DNA of 64,000 nucleotides from Syntrophobacter fumaroxidans MPOB. GTDB lineage: Bacteria; Desulfobacterota; Syntrophobacteria; Syntrophobacterales; Syntrophobacteraceae. Shown here piece by piece: positions 16,988 to 25,619 of the stretch. A program made the position numbers and the translations under genes. Within the stretch, counting starts at the first letter, position 1; each line of letters opens with the position of its first letter. The notes under the pieces are model-generated. The model ran no database searches and was not told where the DNA came from. It saw nothing but the letters and a program-made list of their open reading frames with translations. The DNA lies in the NCBI RefSeq assembly GCF_000014965.1, contig NC_008554.1:1042001-1106000 (forward strand), given 5' to 3'.

Positions 16988-18343
16988 CTATTTCGAGGGG
17001 TCTTCGGTCTGGCGCACCCGGGCACGCCGCTTTTCGAGAATCTCCCTCCATCGTCCTTCCCATCCTCTGTTGGTGGGATGGTAGAAAACGGTTCCCGCCA
17101 GATTCTGCGGAAAGTAGGTTTCGGCGACCCAACCTTCCGGGTCGTCATGAGGATAACGATAGTTCCTCCCGTAGCCAAGTGTTTTCAGCAACTGGGTCGG
17201 GGCATTGCGAATGTGCGGCGGCACCGGCGCGCTTCCCGTCTTTCCGGCCAGTTCCCGGGCATTCCCGAACGCTTCATAGATCTTGTTGCTCTTGGGCGCA
17301 AGGCAGAGGTACACGATCGCTTGCGCGAGCGCCAGTTCCCCTTCGGGGCTGCCGAGCACCTGGTAGGTCTGAAACGCGCTCACCGCTTCCACCAGGGCGA
17401 ACGGGTCCGCCAGTCCGATGTCCTCGGATGCCATACGGATCGCACGCCGCGCGAGGTAGAGCGGTTCCTCGCCGGCGTCCAGCATCCGGGCCAGCCAGTA
17501 GAGGGCGGCATCGGGATCACTCCCCCTCACGCTCTTGTGCAGGGCGGAAATGAGGTTGAAGTGCTCCTCGCCCCCCTTGTCGTAGTGCACCGCCTTGCGC
17601 TGCAGGGCTTCCTGCACCGCATTGAGGTCGACCAGGCGAATGTTTTGCGGGTCGGGAGGCGTCGTGAGCACCGCAACCTCGAGCGCGTTGAGCGCGATCC
17701 GCGCATCCCCGCCGGCCGCCGACAAAAGAAAGGCCTCGGCGTCTTCCGTCAGTCGGCTCGGAAAATTACCGAGCCCCCGGTCTCGATCCTCGAGCGCTCT
17801 GTGCACGATATTCCCCAGTTCCGCATCGCTCAAGTGATTGAGCACCAGCACCCTGGCCCTGGAAAGCAGCGGACGGATGATCTCAAAGGAAGGATTCTCC
17901 GTGGTCGCGCCGAGCAGGAGCAGCGTGCCGTTCTCGATGTGAGGGAGCAACGTGTCTTGCTGCGCCTTGTTCAAACGATGGATTTCGTCCATGAACAGCC
18001 ATGTGCGAAGCTTCTGTTTCGCCCACACCTGTTTGGCTTCGGTCACCGCTTCACGAATCTCGCGCGTCCCGGCCATGACCGCCGACAGGTGGATCATGTG
18101 GGTCTGGGTTTGAGCGGCGATGATCGCGGCAAGCGTCGTCTTCCCGCTGCCCGGAGGTCCCCACAGGACAAACGATTGAAACCGGCGGCTTCGAATCACG
18201 CGATCGAGAATCTTTCCCCGGCCGAGCAAATGGTCCTGCCCGACGAATTCATCAAGGCTCCCCGGCCGCATCCTCTCCGCCAGAGGAGCGTTTTCGCGCA
18301 CCGGATGCGAAGAACGCCCCAGGAACAGGTTCATTTGCTGCAT
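16988..18343 (-). CDS. rarA: Replication-associated recombination ATPase RarA (MgsA)
   Basis: RarA is a clamp-loader-like AAA+ ATPase that acts at stalled replication forks. The 451-residue protein has MRPGSLDEFVGQDHLLG near the start, Walker A GPPGSGKTTLAAI, Walker B LFMDEIHRLNKAQQD, sensor 1 LLGATTENPSFEI, and the family C-terminal region with SVRGSDPDAALYWLARM and ASEDIGLADP. Length is typical. It lies 38 bases upstream of the kinase gene on the same strand, but the functions are unrelated, so shared transcription may be incidental. Confidence 0.95.
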   Translation of the reverse strand: MQQMNLFLGRSSHPVRENAPLAERMRPGSLDEFVGQDHLLGRGKILDRVIRSRRFQSFVLWGPPGSGKTTLAAIIAAQTQTHMIHLSAVMAGTREIREAVTEAKQVWAKQKLRTWLFMDEIHRLNKAQQDTLLPHIENGTLLLLGATTENPSFEIIRPLLSRARVLVLNHLSDAELGNIVHRALEDRDRGLGNFPSRLTEDAEAFLLSAAGGDARIALNALEVAVLTTPPDPQNIRLVDLNAVQEALQRKAVHYDKGGEEHFNLISALHKSVRGSDPDAALYWLARMLDAGEEPLYLARRAIRMASEDIGLADPFALVEAVSAFQTYQVLGSPEGELALAQAIVYLCLAPKSNKIYEAFGNARELAGKTGSAPVPPHIRNAPTQLLKTLGYGRNYRYPHDDPEGWVAETYFPQNLAGTVFYHPTNRGWEGRWREILEKRRARVRQTEDPSK

Positions 18344-18395
18344 GAGTTCACGCCTTTTCCGTTCGAGTCATTGCGGCACATTGGGGCGAAGGCGG

Positions 18396-18424
18396 CAATG
18401 CCCCGCGCACCTGAGGAGGAGCCG
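18396..18424 (+). repeat. 29-bp direct repeat, copy 1
   Basis: An exact 29-base match to 18457-18485 (starts CAATGCCCC, ends GAGGAGCCG). The copies are 61 bases apart start to start, in the region upstream of rarA. Confidence 0.85.
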
Positions 18425-18456
18425 ACCCAAACCGGGTGAATTCCGCCGGACCCATC

Positions 18457-18485
18457 CAATGCCCCGCGCACCTGAGGAGGAGCCG
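18457..18485 (+). repeat. 29-bp direct repeat, copy 2
   Basis: Second exact copy of the 29-base segment at 18396-18424. The identity stops sharply on both sides, which points to a local duplication or a small repeat family and not to divergent coding sequence. Confidence 0.85.
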
Positions 18486-18878
18486 GACAGCCCGCCGTCC
18501 GGCGGGTCTTCCTTCGGACGCACACAACTTCCGGCCCGCACCCCAAGAGCCCGGGACGGCATTCCGCGCTTGCGGGTACAATCCGCAACAGACATTGAAT
18601 TCAATTATAGACGAAATGGAAGAAAAAAAGGATTAGTAAATGAAATCATGCCATTAAAGGCTAAGATGCAATGTCGGGGGAGCCGCTGCCCGACAGGCCC
18701 CGCGTCGCCCTGACTGAAAAGCCCGCGCGCCTCCCGGCGCCGTTTCCGCCAACCGTTGAAATCCACAGGCTCAGCGGAGGCTTCGACACGTTCGGTGATC
18801 GAATGGGTAAAGCACGCACGTTGCCGCTTGCCTCGGGGATTCCCGCGGTCCCCGACCATATGTGGCGCCTGGGGTGGG

Positions 18879-19580
18879 TCATTCCCCCAGATAGGCCTTG
18901 ATCACCTTCTCATCCTCGAGCAGCACCCTGCCCTCCCCTTCGAGGATCACTCGGCCCGTTTCCAGCACGTACGCATAATCGGCTATCCGCAGCGATGCCA
19001 TGGCGTTTTGTTCCACGAGCAGGACCGTGGCCCCGTCCTTTCTCACCGCCTCGATTGCCTGGAAAACTTCTTCCACGACCAGTGGGGCGAGCCCCAGGGA
19101 AGGCTCGTCGAGCAGCACCAGTTTCGGCCGGCCCATCAGCGCTCGACCGAACGCCACCATCTGCTGTTCCCCGCCGCTCAAGGTCCCCGCCAGCTGACGG
19201 CACCGTTCCCTGAGGCGCGGGAACAGCGAATAGACCCGTTCCAATTGTCCGGAAAACTCCGCGGCCGTACGGTTATACGCGCCGAGTTCGAGGTTTTCCA
19301 AAACCGTCAGATTCGCAAAGACGTGCCTGCCCTCGGGGCTGATGCCGATACCGCGTTGGATGATCTGGTGAGTGGACAACCGGGTCAGTTCCTCGCCCCG
19401 GAAGCGGACTGAACCCGCCTGCGGTTTCACGAGCCCGACAATGCTGCGCAAGGTCGTGCTCTTGCCTGCGCCGTTAGAGCCTATGAGCGTGACGATACGG
19501 CCTTCGCCGACGGCAAGCCGTATTCCCTTGAGCGCGTGGATGCCGCCGTAGAAGACGTGAAGATCCATTATCTCAAGCAT
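18879..19580 (-). CDS. livF: Branched-chain amino-acid ABC transporter ATP-binding protein LivF
   Basis: This is one of the two ATPases of a HAAT-type importer. The 233-residue protein has Walker A GSNGAGKST, the ABC signature LSGGEQQMV, Walker B LVLLDEPSLGLAP, and the LivF-typical QRGIGISPEGRHVF. It overlaps livG by eight bases and is the last gene of the minus-strand liv operon. The substrate could be a branched-chain amino acid or another amide-type compound. Confidence 0.93.
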   Translation of the reverse strand: MLEIMDLHVFYGGIHALKGIRLAVGEGRIVTLIGSNGAGKSTTLRSIVGLVKPQAGSVRFRGEELTRLSTHQIIQRGIGISPEGRHVFANLTVLENLELGAYNRTAAEFSGQLERVYSLFPRLRERCRQLAGTLSGGEQQMVAFGRALMGRPKLVLLDEPSLGLAPLVVEEVFQAIEAVRKDGATVLLVEQNAMASLRIADYAYVLETGRVILEGEGRVLLEDEKVIKAYLGE

Positions 19581-20346
19581 GCTTGACGCTCCCCAGGTAG
19601 GCTTTCACGACGGCAGGATTGTCCTGGATTTCCCGGGGCGTGCCCTCGGCGATGCTATGACCGTAGTCGAGCACTTTAATGCGCTCGCACAGGCGCATGA
19701 CGAACTTCATGTCGTGCTCGATGAGAAGAACCGTGAGCTTGTACTTCTTCATCAAATGCCTGATCAACCGGGCCAGTTCCATTGTCTCGAGGGGGTTCAT
19801 CCCCGCGGCGGGCTCATCGAGCAGCAGCAGCCTCGGAGAAGCTGCCAGAGCTCTGGCGATTTCGAGTCTTCGTTGTTGGCCGTAGGGGAGCGCGCCGGCC
19901 TTCTCCGCCGCGAAACGGGTCAGGTTCATCTCCTCGAGAACCTGCATGGCGCCGGTGCGCTGTCTGCGCTCCTCGCGCGCAGAACCGGGTGTTCCCAGCA
20001 TGGCCTGCCAGGAATGCGAACGCACGTTGTGATGGAAGGAAACCATGACGTTCTCCAGGACGCTCATGTTGGCGAACAACCGGATGTTCTGGAAAGTGCG
20101 CGCGATCCCCAGGGCCGTGATCCGGTGTGCCGGAAGCCCCGTGATGTCATGGTCCAGCCAGCGGACCCGGCCCGACGTCGGACTGAGAAAACCCGTAATG
20201 ATGTTGAAGACCGTGGTCTTACCGGCGCCGTTGGGACCGATCAGGCCGACCAGTTCTCCCGGTTCGAGCCTCAGGGAGAAATCGTTCACAGCCGTCAGGC
20301 CCCCGAATTGCACCACGATCTTTTCCAGGCTGAGAAAGGAATTCAT
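19573..20346 (-). CDS. livG: Branched-chain amino-acid ABC transporter ATP-binding protein LivG
   Basis: This is the second ATPase of the importer. It shows Walker A GPNGAGKTTVFN, the LivG-typical TGFLSPTSGRVRW and GIARTFQNIRLF, a signature region at LPYGQQRRLEIAR (a slightly altered LSGGQ), and Walker B LLLLDEPAAGMNP. About 257 residues. I placed the start at ATG 20346 (MNSFLSLEKIVVQFGG) because the family begins there. The gene overlaps livF and begins just before the end of livM, as in a compact operon. Confidence 0.93.
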   Translation of the reverse strand: MNSFLSLEKIVVQFGGLTAVNDFSLRLEPGELVGLIGPNGAGKTTVFNIITGFLSPTSGRVRWLDHDITGLPAHRITALGIARTFQNIRLFANMSVLENVMVSFHHNVRSHSWQAMLGTPGSAREERRQRTGAMQVLEEMNLTRFAAEKAGALPYGQQRRLEIARALAASPRLLLLDEPAAGMNPLETMELARLIRHLMKKYKLTVLLIEHDMKFVMRLCERIKVLDYGHSIAEGTPREIQDNPAVVKAYLGSVKHA

Positions 20347-20365
20347 GAAACATCCCCGCCGGGCC

Positions 20366-21403
20366 TCAGTGCTCACGGGCCTTGAGGCGCGCGATCCGGT
20401 CCCAGCTGAATTCGTTTTGCCCCATTATCCCCCGGCGGGCAAAAATGATGACGAGCATGAGAATGAAACTGAAAACCACCATTCTCATTCCCGGAATTCC
20501 CGGGATGATGACGATTCCCAGGTCCATGGGGCGCTCCACGATTCTCAGCGCCTCGCCGCCCCAGGCAAACAGCGCCGCTCCGACCACCGCTCCGGTAGTG
20601 CTCCCCAAACCGCCCACAACGATCATGATGAGCAGGTTGAACGTCAGGAAGAACGTGAAAAGAGTCGGTGAAATGGTGGTGATCAGGTGAGCCAGCAACC
20701 CGCCCGCGACTCCCGATATGAACGCACTGATCACGAAAGCCAGGAGCAAGTGCCGGAACGGGTCGATTCCCACGCTCCGCGCCGCCGTCTCGTCTTCCCG
20801 GATCGCCTTCATCGCGCGCCCGTAGCTGCTGTTCATGAGCCTGTTCACCACAATGATGGTCGCGATGGCCACCCCCCAGGACCACCACAGGTTGGTATGA
20901 GGAACGAGTCCTTTCAGTCCGAGCGGACCGTTGGTCACATTCTGGAAGGCATTGCACAAGACGCGCACGACCTCACCGAATCCAAGCGTCACGATGGCCA
21001 GGTAATCCCCCCTCACGCGGAACACCGGAAAACTGATCGCAAGGGCGAACAATCCGGCCACGAGCCCCGCGGCGACGAGAGACAACGCAAAGGGAACCTG
21101 GATGACGTTGAGTGGCCATATCAGCGGCTCGATGATGAAATTCAGCTGCTTCTCGGCCGGGCTCATGGTGAGCAGCGCCGCGGTGTAAGCGCCTATGGCG
21201 ATGAAACCGTTGGGACCGAGGTGAAGTATCCCGCAAAAGCCGTTGACCAGATTGTAGCTCACCGCCAGGGCGATGAAGACGGCCATGTTGTTGAGGATTC
21301 GGATATGGTATTCGGAGCCGTACCGGCTGAAGGCGTAAATGACGCACGCCGCCAGCAGGAGCGCGGCGTAATTGAACGCCTTCTTCCGGTTGTCGTCTTC
21401 CAT
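20366..21403 (-). CDS. livM: Branched-chain amino-acid ABC transporter permease LivM
   Basis: This is an inner-membrane permease of the importer with about eight to ten hydrophobic segments. It has the family marks NLVNGFCGILHLGPNGFIAIGAYTAA, SFPVFRVRGDYLAIVTLGFGEV and the EAA-like cytoplasmic loop NRLMNSSYGRAMKAIREDETAA. The start at 21403 (MEDDNRKKAFNY) fits the family; codons farther up lie in repeat sequence. The IS110-family element now separates it from livH, so its transcription may depend on read-through or on a promoter in the element or the repeat. Confidence 0.93.
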   Translation of the reverse strand: MEDDNRKKAFNYAALLLAACVIYAFSRYGSEYHIRILNNMAVFIALAVSYNLVNGFCGILHLGPNGFIAIGAYTAALLTMSPAEKQLNFIIEPLIWPLNVIQVPFALSLVAAGLVAGLFALAISFPVFRVRGDYLAIVTLGFGEVVRVLCNAFQNVTNGPLGLKGLVPHTNLWWSWGVAIATIIVVNRLMNSSYGRAMKAIREDETAARSVGIDPFRHLLLAFVISAFISGVAGGLLAHLITTISPTLFTFFLTFNLLIMIVVGGLGSTTGAVVGAALFAWGGEALRIVERPMDLGIVIIPGIPGMRMVVFSFILMLVIIFARRGIMGQNEFSWDRIARLKAREH

Positions 21404-21525
21404 TTGCTGCCTCCACTCCGCACTCTGATACCAGGTTACGTGGAAAATGGATTCCCGGGTGAGCCTGTGTTCAGGCTCCGTTGCGGGTCCCCGGCTCATG
21501 GAAAATGTGAAAAGTGTAGGTTTGA
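21404..21525 (-). repeat. Copy of an interspersed repeat, truncated by the IS110-family element
   Basis: Reading the minus strand from 21525, the sequence TCAAACCTACACTTTTCACA followed by TTTTCC and TGAGC matches the repeats at 24041-24130 and 38849-38941, minus their leading GGGG. The missing part reappears on the far side of the insertion element. Identity is clear for about 35 bases and fades toward livM. Confidence 0.7.
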
Positions 21526-21617
21526 TAATCATATAAAAGGCACCTCCCTCCATAGCAGGGAAAGATGCTATCCTGTTATGGCGCTAAAGCTGACGACTTT
21601 AAACGGGGAGGTGCCCT

Positions 21618-22700
21618 ATGGGATTGTATGCGGGGATAGACCTACATGCAAGCAGCAATTATCTGGCAATTGTCGACGAAAGCGGGAAGAGGACTCTGAG
21701 GTGCAAGCTCCCCAATGACGGGGAGGAGGTGGTGTCGGCACTTGAGCCTTATCGGGATCAAATGATGGGCGTGGCGGTGGAGTCGACCTTCAACTGGTAC
21801 TGGCTTGTGGACACGCTCAATGAAAGCGGCCTGAGAGTGCATCTGGCCAACCCCGCAGCCATCCAAAAGTACTCGGGGCTCAAGCATTGCGATGACAAGT
21901 ACGATGCATTCTGGCTGGCCGAGATGCTGCGACTCGGGATACTGCCCGAGGGGTACATCTACCCGAAAGAGGAAAGACCCTTACGGGATCTGCTAAGGAA
22001 GAGAGGGCACCTGGTCAAGCTCAGAACCTCGCTCATCCTGAGCTTGCAGAACATAGTGGCCAGAAACCGCGGTTTGCGGGTAAATGCAAATGAGGTCAAG
22101 AGGCTTAAGAAGAACCGCATCCCCCCGTTGCTCGAAGAAAACGAGGATCTGGCCATGGCCGGCAGGGTCAGCAAGGAGACCATTGATTTTCTCACCCGGA
22201 TGATCCGGGATATCGAGATTGCGGTTGCCAGGAAGACGAGCCTTAAAGATTCCTACCGGAATCTTCTTACAATCCCTGGAATCGGAAGGATTCTGGCGCT
22301 GACCATCATGCTGGAGACCGGGCCGATCGGCCGCTTCCCCAAGGTGGGCAATTATGTCTCCTATTGCCGTAAAGTCGGTTCCAGATGGACCAGCAATGAG
22401 AAAGCAAAGGGAAAGGGCAACAAGAAGAACGGCAACAAGTATCTGGCTTGGGCCTTCTCGGAAGCCGCCGAATTGGCAAGACGATTTGATCCGGAATGCA
22501 GAAGCTATTACAATCGCAAGATGCATCGGAGCAACTTCCTGGTGGCCCACCAGGCCCTTGCCCACAAACTGGCCAGGGCGGCTTATTATCTCATGAAGGA
22601 CAACGTTGTTTTCATGCCTGAAAAGCTATTCGGGCGATCACCCCCGGCACAGGAGCCGGGCAGAGCGCATGTGCCATGTCGGGAAAGGGGCACGCGTTAA
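21618..22700 (+). CDS. IS110-family DEDD transposase
   Basis: The 360-residue protein has an N-terminal RuvC-like DEDD domain (Asp8 in GIDLHASS, Glu55 in VAVESTF, Asp residues in HCDDKYDAFWLAE) and a C-terminal transposase_20 domain with LLTIPGIGRILALTIMLE and the segment VGNYVSYCRKVGS, where the conserved nucleophilic Ser is expected. These recombinases move DNA without terminal inverted repeats, guided by a structured RNA from the element. The gene is intact and lies opposite to the liv operon. Upstream, GGCACCTCCC and GGGGAGGTGCC flank the leader as an inverted repeat reaching to the start codon. Confidence 0.95.
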   Translation: MGLYAGIDLHASSNYLAIVDESGKRTLRCKLPNDGEEVVSALEPYRDQMMGVAVESTFNWYWLVDTLNESGLRVHLANPAAIQKYSGLKHCDDKYDAFWLAEMLRLGILPEGYIYPKEERPLRDLLRKRGHLVKLRTSLILSLQNIVARNRGLRVNANEVKRLKKNRIPPLLEENEDLAMAGRVSKETIDFLTRMIRDIEIAVARKTSLKDSYRNLLTIPGIGRILALTIMLETGPIGRFPKVGNYVSYCRKVGSRWTSNEKAKGKGNKKNGNKYLAWAFSEAAELARRFDPECRSYYNRKMHRSNFLVAHQALAHKLARAAYYLMKDNVVFMPEKLFGRSPPAQEPGRAHVPCRERGTR

Positions 22701-23146
22701 ACAATCGGCTGGGACGGCAAACCTGCAATGGGGTTGGCAAAACCACGAGGTTTGATTGGAAAGCCGTTCCACCCGGCCCGATAAAGTCATTGACATCTTT
22801 GCCGCCCATGCCGTGAGCCACTAAGGGGTGGTTAACAACCATGAGGTTTGAAAAATCGTTTGGACATGGCATGGAACCGAAGATTTTCTGGTCCGCCTCG
22901 GGCGGAAAGGGTCGAGAACACAGGAATTCTTTCCGAAACGACCCTAATCCTGATGGGTGACTGGTGCGGCAGAAACTGACCGCGAAAACCCAAGGAAACT
23001 GCGGGAGCTGCGAGGATGTAGGTGACGATTGCACATAGCAGGAAAACAGTGAGCGAAACGCGATCCGCCCCGGGAGGCAAACTCGGCCTGGATCGTTTTT
23101 CGCAAAAAGGTGTCTTCCTTGCGTTGGGGGAGGTTTTTTCTCTTGA
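22701..23146 (+). ncRNA. Right non-coding end of the IS110 element, candidate guide (bridge) RNA region
   Basis: About 445 bases without a gene follow the transposase. Two similar blocks, 22730-22755 and 22825-22851, each have GGGG, a small GGTT/AACC hairpin and then GAGGTTTGA. The last eight bases, AGGTTTGA, are identical to the left half of the insertion target (GTAGGTTTGA). IS110-family bridge RNAs pair with target and donor through internal loops, so this match fits guide segments. RNA boundaries and folding were not computed. The large right end suggests the IS1111-like layout. Confidence 0.45.
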
Positions 23147-23174
23147 CCCCAGCCTTTTAAATGGGTGACCCCAA

Positions 23175-24038
23175 TTACTCGCCCATGATGCCGGTGGGTC
23201 TGAAAAGGAGCACCAGGATCAGGATGACGAAAGCAAATGCATCCCGGTATTGGGACAGTCCGGGAAGCGCCGCCACGATCAGGACTTCGCCGAGTCCGAG
23301 CAGAAAGCCGCCGATGACGGCGCCCACGATGCTCCCGATGCCGCCGAGCACCGCCGCGATGAAGGCCTTGAGCCCGGGGAAGACTCCCATCAACGGGTTG
23401 ACCTGGGGATATTTCATGGCCCACATGATTCCGCCGGCGGCCGCCAGGGTCGATCCCAGCAGGAACGTGATGGAAATGACCCGGTCGAGATTTATTCCCA
23501 TCAGCCGCGTGGTTTCGAAGTCCTTGGATGCGGCGCGCATGGCCTTCCCGACCCTGGTTCGATAGACGACGTAGAGCAGGCCGAGCACCAGCAACGCCGT
23601 GACGATGGGCGTATAGATCGTCAGCACCTGGATGCGCAGCCCGAACGCCTCGATTACCGCACTGAACATGTCGGGTCTCGGAAACGCCTTCGGAACGCCT
23701 CCGATGACCACCAGGGCGACGTTTTCGAGAAAAAACGACGCGCCGATGGCGGAAATGAGGAGCGAAATGCGCGGCGCATTCCGTAGCGGCCTATATGCGG
23801 CGCGGTCGAGCAGAATGCCCATCGCTCCCGTGATGAGTATGGCCGTCGGGAAACCGACATACCAGGGCAAAGCGAATATCGCCACTCCGTATATCGCCGC
23901 ATAGGCCGCCACCATCAACAGATCGCCGTGGGCGAAGTTGATCAGCCGCAAAATGCCGTAGACCATGGTGTAGCCGATGGCCACGAGGGCATAGAGGCTC
24001 CCCAGTGAAACACCGTTGATCAGTTGCTGCATCATCAT
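23175..24038 (-). CDS. livH: Branched-chain amino-acid ABC transporter permease LivH
   Basis: This is the partner permease of LivM. It shows the family opening QQLINGVSLGSLYALVAIGYT followed by MVYGILRLINFAHGDLLMV, the loop RTRVGKAMRAASKDFETTRL, and GLKAFIAAVLGGIGSIVGAV. Eight or so membrane segments are visible. Three ATG codons stand in a row at 24038-24030 with no strong Shine-Dalgarno; I use the first. Its 5' untranslated region is built from the tandem repeat at 24041-24130. The stop codon lies just beyond the right junction of the insertion element. Confidence 0.93.
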   Translation of the reverse strand: MMMQQLINGVSLGSLYALVAIGYTMVYGILRLINFAHGDLLMVAAYAAIYGVAIFALPWYVGFPTAILITGAMGILLDRAAYRPLRNAPRISLLISAIGASFFLENVALVVIGGVPKAFPRPDMFSAVIEAFGLRIQVLTIYTPIVTALLVLGLLYVVYRTRVGKAMRAASKDFETTRLMGINLDRVISITFLLGSTLAAAGGIMWAMKYPQVNPLMGVFPGLKAFIAAVLGGIGSIVGAVIGGFLLGLGEVLIVAALPGLSQYRDAFAFVILILVLLFRPTGIMGE

Positions 24039-24040
24039 TG

Positions 24041-24130
24041 GGGTCAAACCTACACTTTTCACATTTTCCGTGAGCGGGAGGCTCACAAACTACACTTTTC
24101 ACATTTTCCGTGAGCGGGAGGCTCACAACG
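24041..24130 (+). repeat. Interspersed repeat with a 40-bp tandem duplication, directly upstream of livH
   Basis: After GGGGTCAAAC a 40-base unit occurs twice in direct succession (24051-24090 and 24091-24130), identical except for the last bases. Each unit begins TACACTTTTCACATTTTCC and ends with a GTGAGC/GCTCAC stem-loop. The following bases (CAACGAAACATGTAAATCTC) are shared, with changes, by the copy at 38849-38941. The repeat starts two bases before the livH start codon on the opposite strand. Confidence 0.85.
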
Positions 24131-24390
24131 AAACATGTAAATCTCTCAAGCCAATGGTATTATTACACAAAAGGCGGGAATCCGGGCGCTCCCGGGGAAA
24201 CCTTGAGGATTCCCTGAACGACCGGCATCGGAACTCGGTGATTCGGGCGTCCGGGAGCTTTCCATCCGCTGCTTTCGCCCGTACCAGGACCGCGTTTTCA
24301 GAGGAGCCGCGATGGGCCGGAGCCCGCAAGACCTCAAAGCCCGAGTCCCGATTCCCCGGCATGCGGCCAACGTGGCCCATCCCGCCGGTG

Positions 24391-25518
24391 CTAAGGATTG
24401 ATGGTCGTCACGTAGACGAACTTTCCATTTGCCACCTTGAGGATGACCATACTCTTGATGGGATTGCCTTCCTCTCCCATGGTGATCGTCCCGGAGACTC
24501 CCTTGAAGTCCTTTGTAGACGCAAGGGCATCGCGGACCCTGGCGCCATCCGTGCTCCCGGCGCGCCTGACGGCGTCCACGAGCAGAAAGTAGGCGTCCGC
24601 CCCGAGCGCTTGAAAGGCATCGGCTTCCTTGTTGTGTTTCTCCTTGTATCGTTTCATGAATTCCGCGGCCCGGTCCGTGGTGGCGGCGTCCTTGTGAAAA
24701 TGTGCGGTGAAATACATGTCCTCCACGGCCTTGCCGCCCACCTGGATGAGCGTGTCCGCCTGGGCCCCGTCTCCGGTCAGAATGGGACAGACGATCCCGA
24801 GGTCACGGGCCTGCTTGGCCAACAGGGCGTCTTCCGTGTAGTAGTTGGGGGCGTAGATGATGTCGGGCTTCACGGCCTGGACCGATGAAAGCTGGGCGGA
24901 GAAATCCTGGTCTCCGGTCTGGATGTAGGTCTTTGAAAGCACCTTGCCGCCGAGCTTGACGAATTCCGTTTCGAAGAACTTCGCGAGACCGACGCAGTAG
25001 TCCTGGGCGTTGTCAATGATAACGGCGGCGCTTTTGGCCTTGAGGTTGTTGACGGCGAATCGCGCGGCGACCTCCCCTTGGAGGGGATCGATGAAGCAGG
25101 CGCGAAAAGCGAACTTCTTGCCCTGATTGACCAGGACGCTCGTAGCGCTCGGGCTGACCGACGGAATTCCCGCCGCCTCGGAGATCCGGTTACCGGCCAT
25201 GGTGTTGCCGCTGATGGCTTCGCCGATGATTCCCGCGACTTTTTCTTTTTCCACTAACAGGGTCATCGCGTTCGTCGCCTCGATCTTGTCGCTTTTGGTG
25301 TCGAGCAGAACGAGGTCGATCTTCTTTCCGAGAACCTGAGGCTCCATGTCCCGGGCAATCTGAATTCCCGCCCACTCCATCTCGCCGTAGGCCGCGACGC
25401 CACCGGTCATGGGCAGATAGAGCCCGATCTTTATGGTGTCGGAGGCAAGCGCAAGGCTGCCGGTTCCCGGAAGAAGCGACAACGTCAGGGCCAACAGGAG
25501 CAACCCCCTCTTTTTCAT
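24391..25518 (-). CDS. livJ: Branched-chain amino-acid ABC transporter substrate-binding protein
   Basis: This is the periplasmic binding protein of the importer (type I fold, Peripla_BP_6). A signal peptide MKKRGLLLLALTLSLLPG with cleavage near LALAS is followed by DTIKIGLYLPMTGGVAAYGE, AGIIGEAISGNTMAGNRIS, VNQGKKFAFRACFIDPLQGE and the C-terminal FKGVSGTITMGEEGNPIKS. Start ATG 25518 gives 375 residues, normal for the family. It is the first gene of the liv operon, followed by a 350-base gap that holds the repeat and the livH leader. Confidence 0.92.
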   Translation of the reverse strand: MKKRGLLLLALTLSLLPGTGSLALASDTIKIGLYLPMTGGVAAYGEMEWAGIQIARDMEPQVLGKKIDLVLLDTKSDKIEATNAMTLLVEKEKVAGIIGEAISGNTMAGNRISEAAGIPSVSPSATSVLVNQGKKFAFRACFIDPLQGEVAARFAVNNLKAKSAAVIIDNAQDYCVGLAKFFETEFVKLGGKVLSKTYIQTGDQDFSAQLSSVQAVKPDIIYAPNYYTEDALLAKQARDLGIVCPILTGDGAQADTLIQVGGKAVEDMYFTAHFHKDAATTDRAAEFMKRYKEKHNKEADAFQALGADAYFLLVDAVRRAGSTDGARVRDALASTKDFKGVSGTITMGEEGNPIKSMVILKVANGKFVYVTTINP

Positions 25519-25619
25519 GATTTCTCTCCTTGATTTTGTGAGAAGCTGCAATCGTCACCCCGCGAAGAGCCGGGGGGCGCGAGTATTCCTCGTTTTCCGC
25601 AGTCAGCGCGCACCCCGCG

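Larger units (their letters stand above)
18344..18878. other. Intergenic region upstream of rarA with a duplicated segment
   Basis: No gene is supported in these 535 bases. It holds two direct copies of a 29-base sequence and, just after the second copy, a GCCGGAC/GTCCGGC hairpin at about 18482-18502. A short AT-rich stretch at 18595-18665 may carry promoters for rarA on the minus strand, but no clear hexamer pair was found. Confidence 0.5.
21524..23146 (+). mobile_element. IS110-family insertion element between livH and livM
   Basis: The element holds one DEDD transposase gene, a left non-coding end of about 95 bases and a right non-coding end of about 445 bases. The left junction reads GTAGGTTTGA/TAATC. 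The right junction is either CTCTTGA/CCCCAGCC at 23144-23146 or GGGTGA/CCCCAATTA at 23166-23168. Joining the flanks restores GGTTTGACCCC, the edge of a repeat present intact elsewhere in the window. There is no long terminal inverted repeat or target duplication, as expected for IS110. Short ACCTCCC motifs sit near both ends in opposite orientation. Confidence 0.8.

Noticed and set aside
22612-23424. 270-codon minus-strand frame across the IS110 right end
   Set aside because: It spans the element junction and part of livH in the wrong frame, so it cannot be an ancestral gene.
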